A stretch of DNA of 64,000 nt from Umbilicaria muhlenbergii (taxonomy: Eukaryota; Ascomycota; Lecanoromycetes; Umbilicariales; Umbilicariaceae). Positions 35,154 through 46,484 of the stretch are shown here, piece by piece. Under the pieces are notes generated by a model. The model did not search any database. It had not been told where the DNA came from and saw only the letters and a list, made by a program, of their open reading frames with translations. The position numbers and the translations under genes were made by a program. The stretch spans positions 155,607 to 219,606 of the forward strand of contig KK106983.1 in NCBI GenBank assembly GCA_000611775.1, read 5' to 3'. The number at the start of each line of letters is the position of its first letter. Positions within the stretch are counted from its first letter, which is position 1.

Positions 35154-35573
35154 TGTAGGCTGGGGAGTTGGTAATATGAATTAAATGAATCGTTGATTTC
35201 TAATCCGTAGTCCTACATACGCACATGCAACATCTTATCAGTCCGTAGAATATGTAAAAATCCTCACCACTATGAAAGCGCCTGTGCTTCATCGGTCGAG
35301 GCACTGCAGCCTAAGAACCTTTACAAACACCAGGTGGCAAGAAATCAACAACACAATCGTGTTTCACATATCTTCTATTAATGCATAACCTTACGTTGTT
35401 GACACACATATCCAGCAACCGAAACCGTTTCAATCATCTGCCAATGTCATTCCTACTAAGTCCTTCCAGCCTAAGCGCTCAATTCCTCATTCAATACCCC
35501 AAAGTACTCCAGTCTAGCGATCCATTTCTCAATGGGCGAGACTCCCAAGCCAACCGGGAGATGTGTACCCAGC
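35154..35573. other. Convergent intergenic region
   Basis: This lies between the ends of the membrane-protein gene (+) and the zinc transporter gene (-). It is AT-rich 3' flanking sequence with no gene or repeat seen. Confidence 0.5.
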
Positions 35574-37500
35574 TCAATGACTGTGCCCACCACCCTCACG
35601 AGAATCTGACTCTGGGTTGTTTGGGACGCAGCATTGACTTGTATCACCACACGCATCCTCGCATTCGAGCAAGCAAGCATCAGGTTCGCTCCGCATGCTT
35701 GCAGCCCTGCTAGCACCTTTGCTCGCTGTCTTTGCCTTGGACGTAGCATCGCCTGAAGCGCTCTGGTCTGACCCATCATCAGTGTGCCGATGTTCACTGT
35801 TCAAACAAAACTCCGGTTGTATCGTGGAAGAGTGAATGCCGTATTCATGGAGACAATGCCGTATTTGTCGAGCAAGATCCATATAACGGGCCGACCCCTC
35901 CCCTTTGAAGTCGTATTCAACCTGAACATGAAGAGATGCCACAAGCTTTGTATCGCTGAGTTGCCATACATGGACGTGGTGACAGCTCAGTATACCTGGG
36001 AGCTCTGCGATATCCGCCTTAATATCGTCAACGCTGATACCCGCGGGGACAGCTTGGAGCAAGATTCTCGAGGCTGCTTTGCAGAGAGGTATGGCGGATC
36101 CAAGAATGATCAAGGTGATGATGAGTGAAATAGCTGGATCAGCGTAAAACCTCCACGAATATGATGTAAGCCATATTATCAGAGCTGATCCAATCACGCC
36201 AATGTTACCCAGTGCATCACCCATGACGTGCAGGAAGACACCACGCATGTTGAGGTCTCCGTGTGAATGGCCTCCCTGATCGGTCTCAGCCTTGGGTTGG
36301 TTATGCTTGTGAAGGACGTGCCAGGAATCGTGACGATTATCTGCATGGCCTTTGTGAGCAGGACTCCCGTTATTGTTTGCTTTGCCTAGTAGAGGAGAGT
36401 CTTCGGTAGCTTGCTGGTCGTCGTCTTCGATTGCTTCTTCTCCTTCAGACTCGCTACCGGTCCCTGATTCGATATTCTCTAGCCTACTGGCGGCTATAAT
36501 CTCGTTTCTGAAGCTGGCGGGATGTATGTGAATATCATCAACACTTGCAAATCTCGACCTTGAGCCACTGGTCCGGCGGCGGTGACGTCGGTGAGGGTTG
36601 CCCGTTGAGTATTTTCTGACCGACATGGGTGAGCTACCAGCTGCCGTAGAGTCGTCTTCATCACTCTTCGAAAATCCACGCGAGCCTGAGCGCCGCTGTC
36701 CTTGTGAACTTTCCTTTTGACCAGTGCTGGCGGATGTGGTTTTCGGCCAACCCGCAATCGTACTCTGAGGCAGTACATCTGCTATGTTCCCACCTTCGTC
36801 CGCGATATGTTGTGTGTGTTCATCAACCCCCGATATCGGTCCGTGACTGTGGCCCTCTTCAGCAGCACCGATGTCATTACTCTCGCCGCCTGAATGGCTG
36901 TGACCACCTGACCCATGGCTATGCCCGTGCTCGTGGAAAAGAAACAGCCCAAGTATGTTCGACAGGAGTCCGAAGCAGCCGACTATGAGGACAAGTCTTG
37001 GGTTTGAGACGGTTTGTGGTTCAACGAAACGTTGGATAGCCTCGAGAAAGATCGACAGACACAGTGCAACCAGGAATACCCCATTGACCAACGCACCAAG
37101 TGTCTCCGCACGTTGCCACTAAAGTAATAGTCAGCGTTTGTTGGGCTGGTCTAGTAGAACGGCGTATGCAACCGTACCCCATAAGTATACATCTTAGAGC
37201 TTGTTTTCTGATTCGCAACTTTCACAGCCCATAATCCGACGCATAGAGAGAGGACATCGTTAAGCTGGATTTCCCTATTAGTAACTTCGGATCCTTGGCC
37301 GCACAGATGGACTGACCATATGAAAGGAATCGGCGACGAGCGCCAAGGAGTGGACGGCATAGCCTGTCAGAAGATTAGCCCATGAACGAAGCTAGGTCGT
37401 GAGTTCCTGATCTATACGTACCAACGATCAATTCCAGAAGGAAGAACGCCGAGTCTATTGCGAGTAGTATAATGATTCGTGTAGATTTAGAGAGGCCCAT
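35574..37500 (-). CDS. Cation diffusion facilitator zinc transporter (Zrc1/Cot1 type)
   Basis: This CDF transporter moves zinc (and perhaps cobalt or cadmium) from the cytosol into the vacuole or ER in exchange for protons. Exons are 37422-37500, 37317-37363, 37178-37264 and 35574-37118; introns 37364-37421, 37265-37316 and 37119-37177. They sum to 1758 bases, 585 residues. TM1 is IIILLAIDSAFFLLELIVG. TM2 carries the HSLALVADSFHMLND site. TM3 and TM4 follow YTYGWQRAE. A long His-rich loop has HEHGHSHGSGGHSHS and an acidic Ser-rich stretch. TM5 carries FLHVMGDALGNIGV, matching the second HxxxD zinc site. The cytosolic C-terminal domain includes CHHVHVWQL, and the protein ends GGGHSH. The short first exons are confirmed by conserved residues across junctions. 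Confidence 0.94.
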
Positions 37501-38209
37501 GTCGTTTGCTTGTGGCCCCTGAGGAGCGTGCCCTTGCAATGGCGAAACGACGACAATGTTAGACACTAATAGATGAAGCTTCCTGGCCAGTGGCACAGAC
37601 GCGTTAACGCGAAGAGACGAGAAAGGTCAGTGGACTTCCTGTGGAGTTGATCTCGTGGTGGGCGTGGATGCTTAACAATGTCGTGGAAGCTTCTTTGCAT
37701 CTGGCGAATGAGGAGGTGATGCGGTCAATGGCCGTTTCGGGTAAGCGCGGCACTCCTCTGCGGGTGCCGAGTCCCGACGTCTGGAGTAAATTCACTAGGG
37801 CTCACTTGACTCTTAAGTTACTTCACTCACAGTCTGTTGATTTCTTGTTTCCTTTCGGACTCACCTCCAGGCTGACATCAAGCCTCTCAAGCCTCTCAAG
37901 CCTGAGTACCTTAGTTCTCATTCTATCTATCTATGCTTTCTGGTGCGCTTCTGGCATTATAGCTCTACACCTGCTCTCAACCCTAGAATCTGCATGATAC
38001 CAGTCAATCCGCTGTTTCATGCACAGCTTTGAAGCCTTAATCTTCCAGTCCTTGCTATATCTAGGCATCTCATTGTCGGAATGATGTCGCTATGTTGTGC
38101 CCGTCTCTTGGGTGGCGACGAGCTGGATGTACGAGGTGCGCACGCCACCAATCAGATACTGATTTGCCTGCCATTGAGCTCTTTCGGTCCTCGTTATTCT
38201 GCGACTCTA
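37501..38209. other. Intergenic, no gene recognised
   Basis: This is the promoter of the zinc transporter gene and the 3' flank of the DUF202 gene. AAGCCTCTC is repeated about 2.5 times at 37880-37904. No coding motif was seen. Confidence 0.5.
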
Positions 38210-39103
38210 CTATATCTGTGGCTCTGGTAGTATAGGAGGCAGGTTGGATCCACGATCCTGATCGACGTTTACGGCGATAATGAGCGCGAACATGACTATG
38301 GTGACCTGGTTCAGAGGTTCAGCGGGCTGGGTGCAAGCACACCACGATTTGTACTCACGCTGAACGCCGTTACTGCGATAGCGGTCATCTCCCAACCCCA
38401 GACGTGGACCTTCCCCCGCAGCATGGCGCTCTGCTGCCTCCAAAACCTATAAGCCCCCAGAACTGCGATTACGATGGCTGCACCAGTACAGGTGCATGCT
38501 AGTGGAATGCCGAGCATGAAGAAACCAAAGCCGGCCCCTGAGTCGAACATATGCTGGATTCTGAATAACTGGGCGATGTAAATCCCGAGCATTGCAAAGG
38601 CCAAGGAGGTTCTCATGTACGCAAGGAACGTACGTTCAAGAGCTGCGTCGATGTGGTAAGCACATGGAAACCAGATACATCGACTACGAATCGCCGATGA
38701 TATTATAGCTGGCCTTCGAGGCAGGATGGTGAGAAACCTCACTTCCAAAATCAGGGCCAAAGAAAGAAAGAAAGCAGATCTTACCATAGTGATCTCTACA
38801 CTCGTCTTGACCGATGTGGACAACAATCTGTTCCCGCCAGAACTCTTTAACGGAAGCCCTTATACTCTGAGAGTGGTCCCATGGTCGATTACTCCAGTTG
38901 ATGTCCTCCGCAACGATCGTGCTGGAGCTCTCACTGGGGTGAAACTCTCCACTGTAGTCATGGAGATCGAGGACTTGACGCTCAGCACCGCCTGAGCCAA
39001 CGTCAAGTCGTCTCATCAGCTCTTCCAGCCAAGCTTGATATTCTGGTTTATGCAGTGATGATATCGGTGAGCATGAGCTCTTGTGGAAGGTCGGTGATAT
39101 CAT
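38210..39103 (-). CDS. DUF202 (YidH-type) membrane protein
   Basis: This small membrane protein of the DUF202 family has unknown biochemical role. Exons are 38785-39103, 38359-38642 and 38210-38305, with introns 38643-38784 (142 bases) and 38306-38358, giving 232 residues. The start ATG at 39103 is the first in the frame. A soluble N-terminal half (EYQAWLEELMRRLDVG) leads to the family motif ALERTFLAYMRTSLAFAMLG, which spans the first junction. Three hydrophobic segments follow: LAFAMLGIYIAQLF, FGFFMLGIPLACTCTGAAIVIAVLG and VTIVMFALIIAVNV. The acidic residues before the ERT motif and the three-helix layout fit the family. The first intron contains a CTTT repeat. The length of that intron is the least certain part of the model. 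Confidence 0.85.
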
Positions 39104-39846
39104 TTTGTTTTCGGGTGTTTGCAGGTTGAGAGGAGTCAGCACCCGAGTCAGAGAAGTGAATGCGAAGCAACAAGGCCCAATGGCACCCGAAAGAAGCGGT
39201 CCCAGAAAAGTGACCAAGACATTGCTGGAGGTCGAAAATTTTCAACAATAAAGAACACATTCCGATTCCACAGACACTGGTGCCAATGGGAGCGCATCAA
39301 TGCGTTATTTGGAGAACTGGAACTTAATAGCATTTACCACGTGTGCACTGACGTACGCTTGCGGGTATCTTCACGTATGCGACAGCCGTTCCCCAGGTTT
39401 TCCAATCCATATTATTCCGGGGCTCATGTCTTGCTGGGGATGTCGGAGACCAGGTAGGTTAGGGCAATCCAATAGACTGGCCAATCACTGGATACCATTG
39501 AGTAGCGGTTACACTGCATGAGGATCACGACATCGTCTGTTCGAATCTCGGGACACAGGGGAATCCTGGCCGCAGTTGAGAAATTCTGAGTCTTGCGAAG
39601 GTACCATGCTTGAGAATATTTGAGAATAAAGTATCCTTTATCTTCATATCTGAACCTCACGAGTTGTCTTGATACATGCCGAACAATGAATATAAAGTTG
39701 GGACCTGTAGACCATTTTGTCGTAGAACGTCAACCCCACATCAACGCCATGACGAAACATCAACATTACTGCAGATCGTCCACGATCATCTTACACGGGT
39801 ACCTTAACTTCAAAGCACAAAAGGAAATCACTTGCGCCCCTTGACG
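39104..39846. other. Divergent intergenic region
   Basis: These 743 bases separate the starts of the DUF202 gene (-) and the metallo-beta-lactamase gene (+) and should hold both promoters. No gene was recognised. Confidence 0.5.
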
Positions 39847-41084
39847 ATGTCTGCGGGTTTGGATCTGTTGATCTGCACTGCCTGCGGAACCCAATTCAGC
39901 GAAGCCGCCGGCTCTAATAAAGGAAGCTGCCGAATATGCGACGTAAGTCCTAAGACAGCATTGTCTCCATTGCCTATCCATCGATCGCCATCTTTACCTT
40001 GATTGCTGACTGAAATTCCTATCGAACATGACTGCAGGACCCTCGTCAGTTCATTCCGCCTTCGGGGCAACAATTTACTACACTCCGGGAGATGCAAGGA
40101 GAGAAGTATGAAAACAAGTGGGAACAGGATAGGGTGGACAAGCGGGTGTGGTCAGTTTATACAGAACCGAAGGTAGACCTATGTATCTATGGACAGGCTA
40201 GGTGGACGTACGATGCTCATAAGGGAAGTTCGCAATAGGCCAGAGAGCATTCCTGATCCAAACGGGCAAGGGCAATGTGCTGTGGGATTTGATCGCATAC
40301 CTAGACGATGCGACGGTCGAGAAGGTGTGTTCCACACTGAGTCATTCTTTCCCGCATTGCCCAGGCTGTCAGTCAGTTACTGATTCGGTGCGAGTATAGA
40401 TAAACTCGTTAGGCGGAATCGATGCCATTGTCATCTCCCATCCCCACTACTACACCACGCACGTGGAATGGGCGCGGAAGTTCACATGCCCCGTTTATCT
40501 ATCCGTTGAAGACTCGAAGTGGCTTGAAAGAACCGACGTGAAAGACGTACGGAAGATGATACATGGGGCGACTGAGACAATTTCAGAAGGAGTTACCGCC
40601 GTCAAAACCGGAGGACACTTTGATGGGAGCTTGGTTTTGCATTGGGACGACAAGCTCTTCATCGCGGACAGTTTGGTCACGGTTCCGGTATGGACGACTC
40701 TTGATCATGCACGGTCACTCGGACCGAAACATACAATTCACTAACTGGCTGGGGTCCAATTAGGCCGCGCTATACCACGTCGACCGTCTTCCAGGTACTT
40801 TATCTTTTGCTTTTATGTATTCACCTCCGAATATGATTCCTCTCCCACCAGATGAGATATTGAAGATATGGAGAGCACTGCGACCCTATGAGTTCAGCAC
40901 GACGCATGGGGCTTTCAGGGGAATGGATGTAAGGGATGCAAATGTAAAGAGAAGGATCCTGGAGAGTGCCAAGATCCAAACCATGCATGAGGGGCATCAA
41001 AGCCACCAGCTTTTCGAGGAGAAGTGGCCGAGATCACGTGAAGATGGGTTAGCAAATTTATACAGTATGACCACGTCACCATAA
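39847..41084 (+). CDS. Metallo-beta-lactamase-fold protein with N-terminal zinc-finger-like motif
   Basis: This is a metallo-beta-lactamase-like hydrolase of unknown substrate. Exons are 39847-39942, 40038-40172, 40229-40324, 40400-40687 and 40764-41084, total 936 bases, 311 residues. The N-terminus has two Cys pairs (CTACG and CRICD), resembling a small zinc ribbon. The metal motif is ISHPHYYTTHVEWA, an HxHxxxxH variant in which the usual Asp is not in its normal place. A later TGGHFDGSLVLHW and KLFIADSLV fit the beta-lactamase fold. All four junctions keep frame and motif continuity. Fungal relatives share the HPH-YTTH-EW motif, so the altered site looks like a family trait and not damage here. 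The gene is probably cytosolic; no signal peptide is present. Confidence 0.87.
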
Positions 41085-42269
41085 GTATTGAATTTCGAAT
41101 CTCACTTTCATTTCGCTATCGTTTGTATATCTATCTCTGTGATGGACCCGAGGCTTGAGCAACGTCACAACCTCGAATGCCGAAGTGGTCCGGCCCCGTC
41201 GGCCGGATCATTGGAGAGCCTCCCCGACTCCCATGAACTCGTCGTCTTCCATGGTCTCTGAAGTTCGAGGTCAAACCGTCAGTAGATACACCAATCCGAG
41301 ATGTATCCAACCACAGCGGAGGTACTATGGTGCGCTACCGTCCAAGCAAATGCAATCGCACCAGCGCTAGCGACAGGTATGATTCCTACAATGCAGCGCT
41401 TACCAGAGCCTCTGCGAAACTCGTTCACGTGTACCCTCTCATCTTTTACACCTACCGCTTTAGACGTGGGGCCTCAATCATGATTTTCAAAGAGATAAGG
41501 ACTTGCGCACATAACAGCGCGGACGGATAGAGCGGCTTGAACACCGAGCGCTCTTGAGAATTACAACAATAGGAGTACACTTCCGTTGTATGTTATACCA
41601 CACAGTCCTTGCGTGACGAATTGGCGATTTATCTTTCCTGGCTAGTAAGATCTGTGTCACTCCGCCGAGCTTGTGTGAATTAGGATACCTCAGACTAATA
41701 CGAAGACGGTTCTCATCTAACTGAGGTCACCAGTACAATGGGTCATCTGTTTGCCCGTACCACGGCAACATTACCAACTTCAAGATTCATGATGCTTTGG
41801 CGTTCCCATTATCTCCACGGCACCGCTTGGGTAGCTGCATAAGACAGCCGACACAAATGGAACAACACAAGTTGATCTGCTTCGTCAGGATGTAATGTAG
41901 CATCTGTTTTCATCGGATACTAACCTATTTGATTGACGTTACATCGCACCTTACTGTCTCCAGTTGTATGCGCGCGCCAATTGCTCAGGCTTTTCTCGAG
42001 GTGGTGAGGCAATTCCGGATTTCGTAATGAGCGACCAGTTCTCGTATCCTGTGTCTTTACGGGGTTGTATCGTTCTTGGGATCATTGGATGCAGGCCGCC
42101 ATGTTGTAGTTCTAGCTGGGGAGATGATGTTCTTAGGGTCAAAAGTGCGGACTTCCCTTACCGTCCCGCAAATATAAGGGCTAATCTAATCCAAAGAGAC
42201 TCTCGTACTTATCCACCACAACCGCAACTCCTTGCTCCTGTCACCCAACGCAGCAAACCATTCCAGAAC
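41085..42269. other. Intergenic, no gene recognised
   Basis: This is the 3' flank of the metallo-beta-lactamase gene and the promoter of the tyrosinase gene. Frames at 41155-41530 and 41951-42142 are open but show no motif. Confidence 0.5.
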
Positions 42270-44548
42270 ATGGCGTATTGCAGCTCCATCGTCCTTTTAG
42301 TGATCTGGATCCTGGCAGTTCTGACGAACGCGTTTTCAATTACTGGCATTCACGTCGGTGTTAACTTGTCAACAGGGCAAAGGCCATTTCGCCAAAACTT
42401 TTTGGCATTTCAGAACTCTGGTGCTCCCTTTGATCTCTACATTCAATCTCTTCAATATTTCATGCAGCTAAACCAATCTCTCCCTACGTCTTACTATCAG
42501 GTGGCCGGTGAGCTGCAGTGTCTGATCCATGATTACAGAGACTAATGCTGACTTAGTTTATTGAGGGATCCATGGGCACCCGTACACCTCATGGGATGGT
42601 GTCGATGGAGATTATAATGCTGGATATTGTCCGCATGCCTCAATCCTGTTTCCCTCTTGGCATAGGCCTTATATGGCTTTGTTTGAGGTATCCTCGCTGT
42701 CATCCACATGTTTAGACAGTCGTGGCGACTAATAAATCTACAGCAACTTCTATGGAACCACGCTCAAGTAATCGCGGGGTGGTACCCTGCAGCCACGAAG
42801 TCTCAGTATCAAGCAGCTGCTCAGACGTTCAGAATACCCTATTGGGATTGGGCAAGCAGTGCAGAGATGCCTGCAATATTAAGCCAGCCTACGATCACCA
42901 TCACAAGCCCGCAAGGCCCCAAAGCCACCCCCAATCCATTGTACAATTACACCTTCCACCCACAACCTTCAGTGTTGGACTTTCCTCGAGGCGATTCAGT
43001 AAGTAGCACGATCCTCCATCTTCAGACTTGGTGCCATCTCTCCCCAGAGCAAGCTTAATGCTGTATCATATTACCGTCCAGTGCCATTCGCGTCCAAGAT
43101 GTACACACTAACAGGAGTCTAGGTAGCGGCGTACCACAGTACCGTCCGATATCCAAATGCTGCTGGCCAGAGTCAACCGGATCTGATAAACCAACAGCTT
43201 TCAGCCAATGCTCAAGCGTAAGCTTTCATACTGTTATAGCAAGAGTTTCAACTAACAACGTCAGCCTTCGATCGATGACCTATCAGTTACTCGCACAACA
43301 ACCAAACTATGGACCATTCTCAAACACAGCTTACAGCAATGCCAATGGGCAAGTATTTAACAGCTTGGAGAACATGCACAATGAGATTCATGGCTTGGTG
43401 GGGAATGGAGGTCACAGTATTCTCTCTTGCTCCTTTTGTTACTGAGACCATTGTTATAACTATTGGTATTTGTTTGTTGATTGGTGCTATGGCTAAAGTT
43501 TCTTCAGTGGGTGACGTACCCTATGCAGGGTTTGACCCGATCTTCTGGTTACACCACGCGTATGCAAGATCTCTGTCGATAGACGGCGCAAATGCTTACA
43601 CACCAAAGGAATGTCGACCGCTTATTCGCTATATGGCAAGCAATATATCCGGATTCATATACGATCCAAGAATCAGACGCTTATGGCACTTTTACCAATC
43701 CGCCCGGAGGAACCGAGGATGTAAACACACGTATGTACACTGACGCATACTGTGACTCTCAACTGACTTGTGCAGCCCTTACTCCATTTCGTGCCGACAA
43801 TTCCGGGACGCTATACACCTCAGCAACTGCGCGTTCCATACGTTCGTTTGGTTACAGCTACCCCGAAATCCAGGACTGGGGCGTAAATGCTAGCCAGCTC
43901 TCAGCAAACGTCAGAAAAGCGATCAACACCCTCTACAGTCCTCCCAGCAGTACATCAAAACGAGACAGCAACAGCGGTACTGCCGTATCTGCTCCCACTT
44001 TGATGGATTATCAATGGTTCGTCAACATCCGTGTAGACAGGTGAGCTTTCCCTCTTATCTTGAAAGTGCAGGGAGCCAGCCTGACTTCGCTCTGCCGCAG
44101 AAATGTACTTCCATCCGGCTACTTCATCCACTTCTTCCTTGGCAGCCCTCCGGCCTCCCCAGAGACCTGGTCTTTCGCCTCCAACCTTATCGCCTCCCAC
44201 ACCGTCCTCTTCTCATACACCGTCTCCGCCAACCCTTCCCCAGCCGTCTCCGGCCAAATCCCGCTAACTCACGCTCTCGCCGCATTGGTATCGTCGGGCA
44301 TCATATCAGACCTATCACCAGCCTCGGTAACGCCCCTACTCACATCCCAGCTCTTGTGGCGCATACAGTCATTCGACGACAGCGCTGTGAACGTGGATGC
44401 AGTTTCGGGATTGAAGATCTATGTTGTCGGCCAAGAAGTCCAACAGAGTGCGAGTGCCAGCGACTTCCCGAGCTATGGGCAATTGGTCCCGTATAAGGGA
44501 GTGACGTCGGGAAAAGCCGGGGGCTTGGGCGAGGGGGAGGAGGTGTAG
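42270..44548 (+). CDS. Secreted tyrosinase
   Basis: Tyrosinase is a type 3 copper enzyme that oxidises phenols to quinones, often in melanin formation. Nine exons give 582 residues: 42270-42507, 42566-42687, 42744-42998, 43123-43217, 43265-43416, 43508-43559, 43609-43730, 43776-44040 and 44101-44548. A signal peptide covers about residues 1-22 ([20 protein letters not shown]). The CuA site is formed by [32 protein letters not shown] and the helix to LLWNHAQ. The CuB site is [15 protein letters not shown] and [18 protein letters not shown]. All six expected copper-ligand histidines are present, as is the Cys before the second CuA histidine. A C-terminal domain of about 230 residues follows, perhaps cleaved on activation as in known fungal tyrosinases. 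Every junction preserves frame. Confidence 0.92.
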
Positions 44549-45124
44549 ATGGAAGGAAGGACTTAGGCCTACTACAAAGGCTTTGTTGTCGAGATTTGTC
44601 GTTGCTCGTTGTTAGGATGGATCTGATTTGGCTAGTACCGATGGTTATCGCACCCAGTGCAGATAAATATCGCAACCGCAAGAACGTATGTTTCTGTTTT
44701 GAGCGCTTGGACCTAAATTCTCATGATCTTTCATTTCATTAGCAACACCAAACTCCGCGGTTACCCAGATATCGCCTCACTATTCAATCTGCTTTGTCCT
44801 ACCTTCTGCTTCATGCGCTCGGACCGGAAAAAAGACCTGTCAAATCTGTGACCAGCATACATACGCGACGACGGCAGTCATTGCGCTGCGCTTCTAGCCT
44901 GCAGACTCGCTGTTTTATCAAAGCTTGTTATCCGTGCTCACACGCAGGGCCGACTCGACATATAAAATGTTCAACGGTACCGCAGAAGGTGACCGGGAGA
45001 TTTCTCATTATGAGATTTTGCAGTCGGTGGTACGTAACCTTTGTTCGCTTGAGGGGATCGGAACCTTAGGTCGAAGACCATTATACGGGAGAATCAGTTC
45101 ACACCTCATTGACCTAACTTCACC
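44549..45124. other. Intergenic, no gene recognised
   Basis: This is the 3' flank of tyrosinase and the upstream region of the gap-broken gene. No repeat or motif was seen. Confidence 0.5.
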
Positions 45125-45353
45125 ATGCGCGCTCCAAATCACTCATTCCTCGCGCTCCTCGCCTACCTCTCAGCCCTAACGTCCGCGCTCCCCCTCTCCA
45201 CGACCTCGTTGGCCCGCTCGCTATTCTGCTATAACGCACCGACCACAATCGCGGGAACGTAAGCACCCCCTCCATGTTCCGCTCCCCCGCCCATCTTTTC
45301 CACCTCAGGCTTCCCACCCCGCTAACCTTCCCCTGCCCTAGCTTCCTCTCCCG
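45125..45353 (+). CDS. 5' part of a secreted-protein gene, broken by assembly gap
   Basis: ATG at 45125 opens a frame with a typical signal peptide: MRAPNHSFLALLAYLSALTS, then an Ala-Leu-Pro cleavage region. It continues ARSLFCYNAPTTIAGT. A GTAAGC donor near 45259 probably starts the first intron, and a CCCTAG acceptor near 45341 could end it. The run of N begins at 45354. After the gap, 45710-45780 can be read as a C-terminus (VRFRIFDGGNEVGGGSIG, stop TAG at 45778), possibly of the same gene. The family cannot be named from the visible part. Confidence 0.6.
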
Positions 45354-45709
45354 NNNNNNNNNNNNNNNNNNNNNNNNNNNNNNNNNNNNNNNNNNNNNNN
45401 NNNNNNNNNNNNNNNNNNNNNNNNNNNNNNNNNNNNNNNNNNNNNNNNNNNNNNNNNNNNNNNNNNNNNNNNNNNNNNNNNNNNNNNNNNNNNNNNNNNN
45501 NNNNNNNNNNNNNNNNNNNNNNNNNNNNNNNNNNNNNNNNNNNNNNNNNNNNNNNNNNNNNNNNNNNNNNNNNNNNNNNNNNNNNNNNNNNNNNNNNNNN
45601 NNNNNNNNNNNNNNNNNNNNNNNNNNNNNNNNNNNNNNNNNNNNNNNNNNNNNNNNNNNNNNNNNNNNNNNNNNNNNNNNNNNNNNNNNNNNNNNNNNNN
45701 NNNNNNNNN
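45354..45709. other. Assembly gap (356 N)
   Basis: An unbroken run of N joins two scaffolded contigs. It is flanked by a C-rich left edge and a G-rich right edge, which may explain the gap. Confidence 0.99.
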
Positions 45710-46484
45710 CGGGGGTGGGCACGGTGCGGTTTCGGATTTTTGATGGGGGGAATGAGGTTGGGGGGGGGAGTATTGGGTAGGGGAGGTGGGGGTGAGCTCG
45801 GGGAGAGGGGAGAGGGGAGGGCTATTGGTGGTGGTGATGGTCGTCGTCGTCAGTGGGGTCTGGGAAGGTGGTGTTGTTGTGTTTAGGTCTAAAGATTGCG
45901 GTGAGGTAACGGTTGTTGGAGTGGCCTTTGTGCCGTGTCAGGAGAGCGAGGGGAATGCCATGTTTATTTTGGAGCCAAGAATTTTAAAGGCGGAATTGTG
46001 AATCGTTCTTCTCTGTTTTCTTTACACAACACTTATCTTTATTCATAACTTATGCTACTTATTCTTACTAAAGACTAACAATCCAACTAACGTATTCTGT
46101 AGTTCCTCATGCTTCTTAGCTAGAAATACGTAAGATGGTTTTAATGATGGCTTTGATCTTGCTATGATATAGCGCTACCTTTCAACACAGGACGTGAAGA
46201 ATACGATCAAGTCATCATGATTGGGGGTACAGTGACAGCATTGACCGCAGAGATCACAGCTTCCGCAAAATATGACGCAGGCTAACTCAATTAATAAGCC
46301 AGGTTGAACAATGACAATGTTGGGATAATTCTAGTCGTGTACTGCATATGGTTTCATGCTCACTCCCTGTACAAGAATCTCGACGACAGAGCTCGCAGCA
46401 CACAGACCGAACCATGCAACCAATATGAATTCAACTAACGCCCTATCACCTCCATCCTGCCCCCCCAGACTGACGACTATGTTA
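45710..46484. other. G-rich gap flank and intergenic region
   Basis: The first 250 bases are very G-rich (possible end of the gap-broken gene). The rest is AT-rich 3' flank of the fumarate reductase gene. A short frame near 46195-46285 reads EEYDQVIMIGGTVTALTAE, faintly like the start of an FAD-binding domain, but it ends after about 30 codons. Confidence 0.5.

Noticed and set aside
39530-39560. GTTCGAATC resembling a tRNA B box
   Set aside because: The flanking bases do not form a T-arm stem and no A box or acceptor stem fits.
46195-46285. Short FAD-domain-like frame
   Set aside because: Only about 30 codons, the glycine motif is incomplete (IGGTVTA), and no continuation was found.
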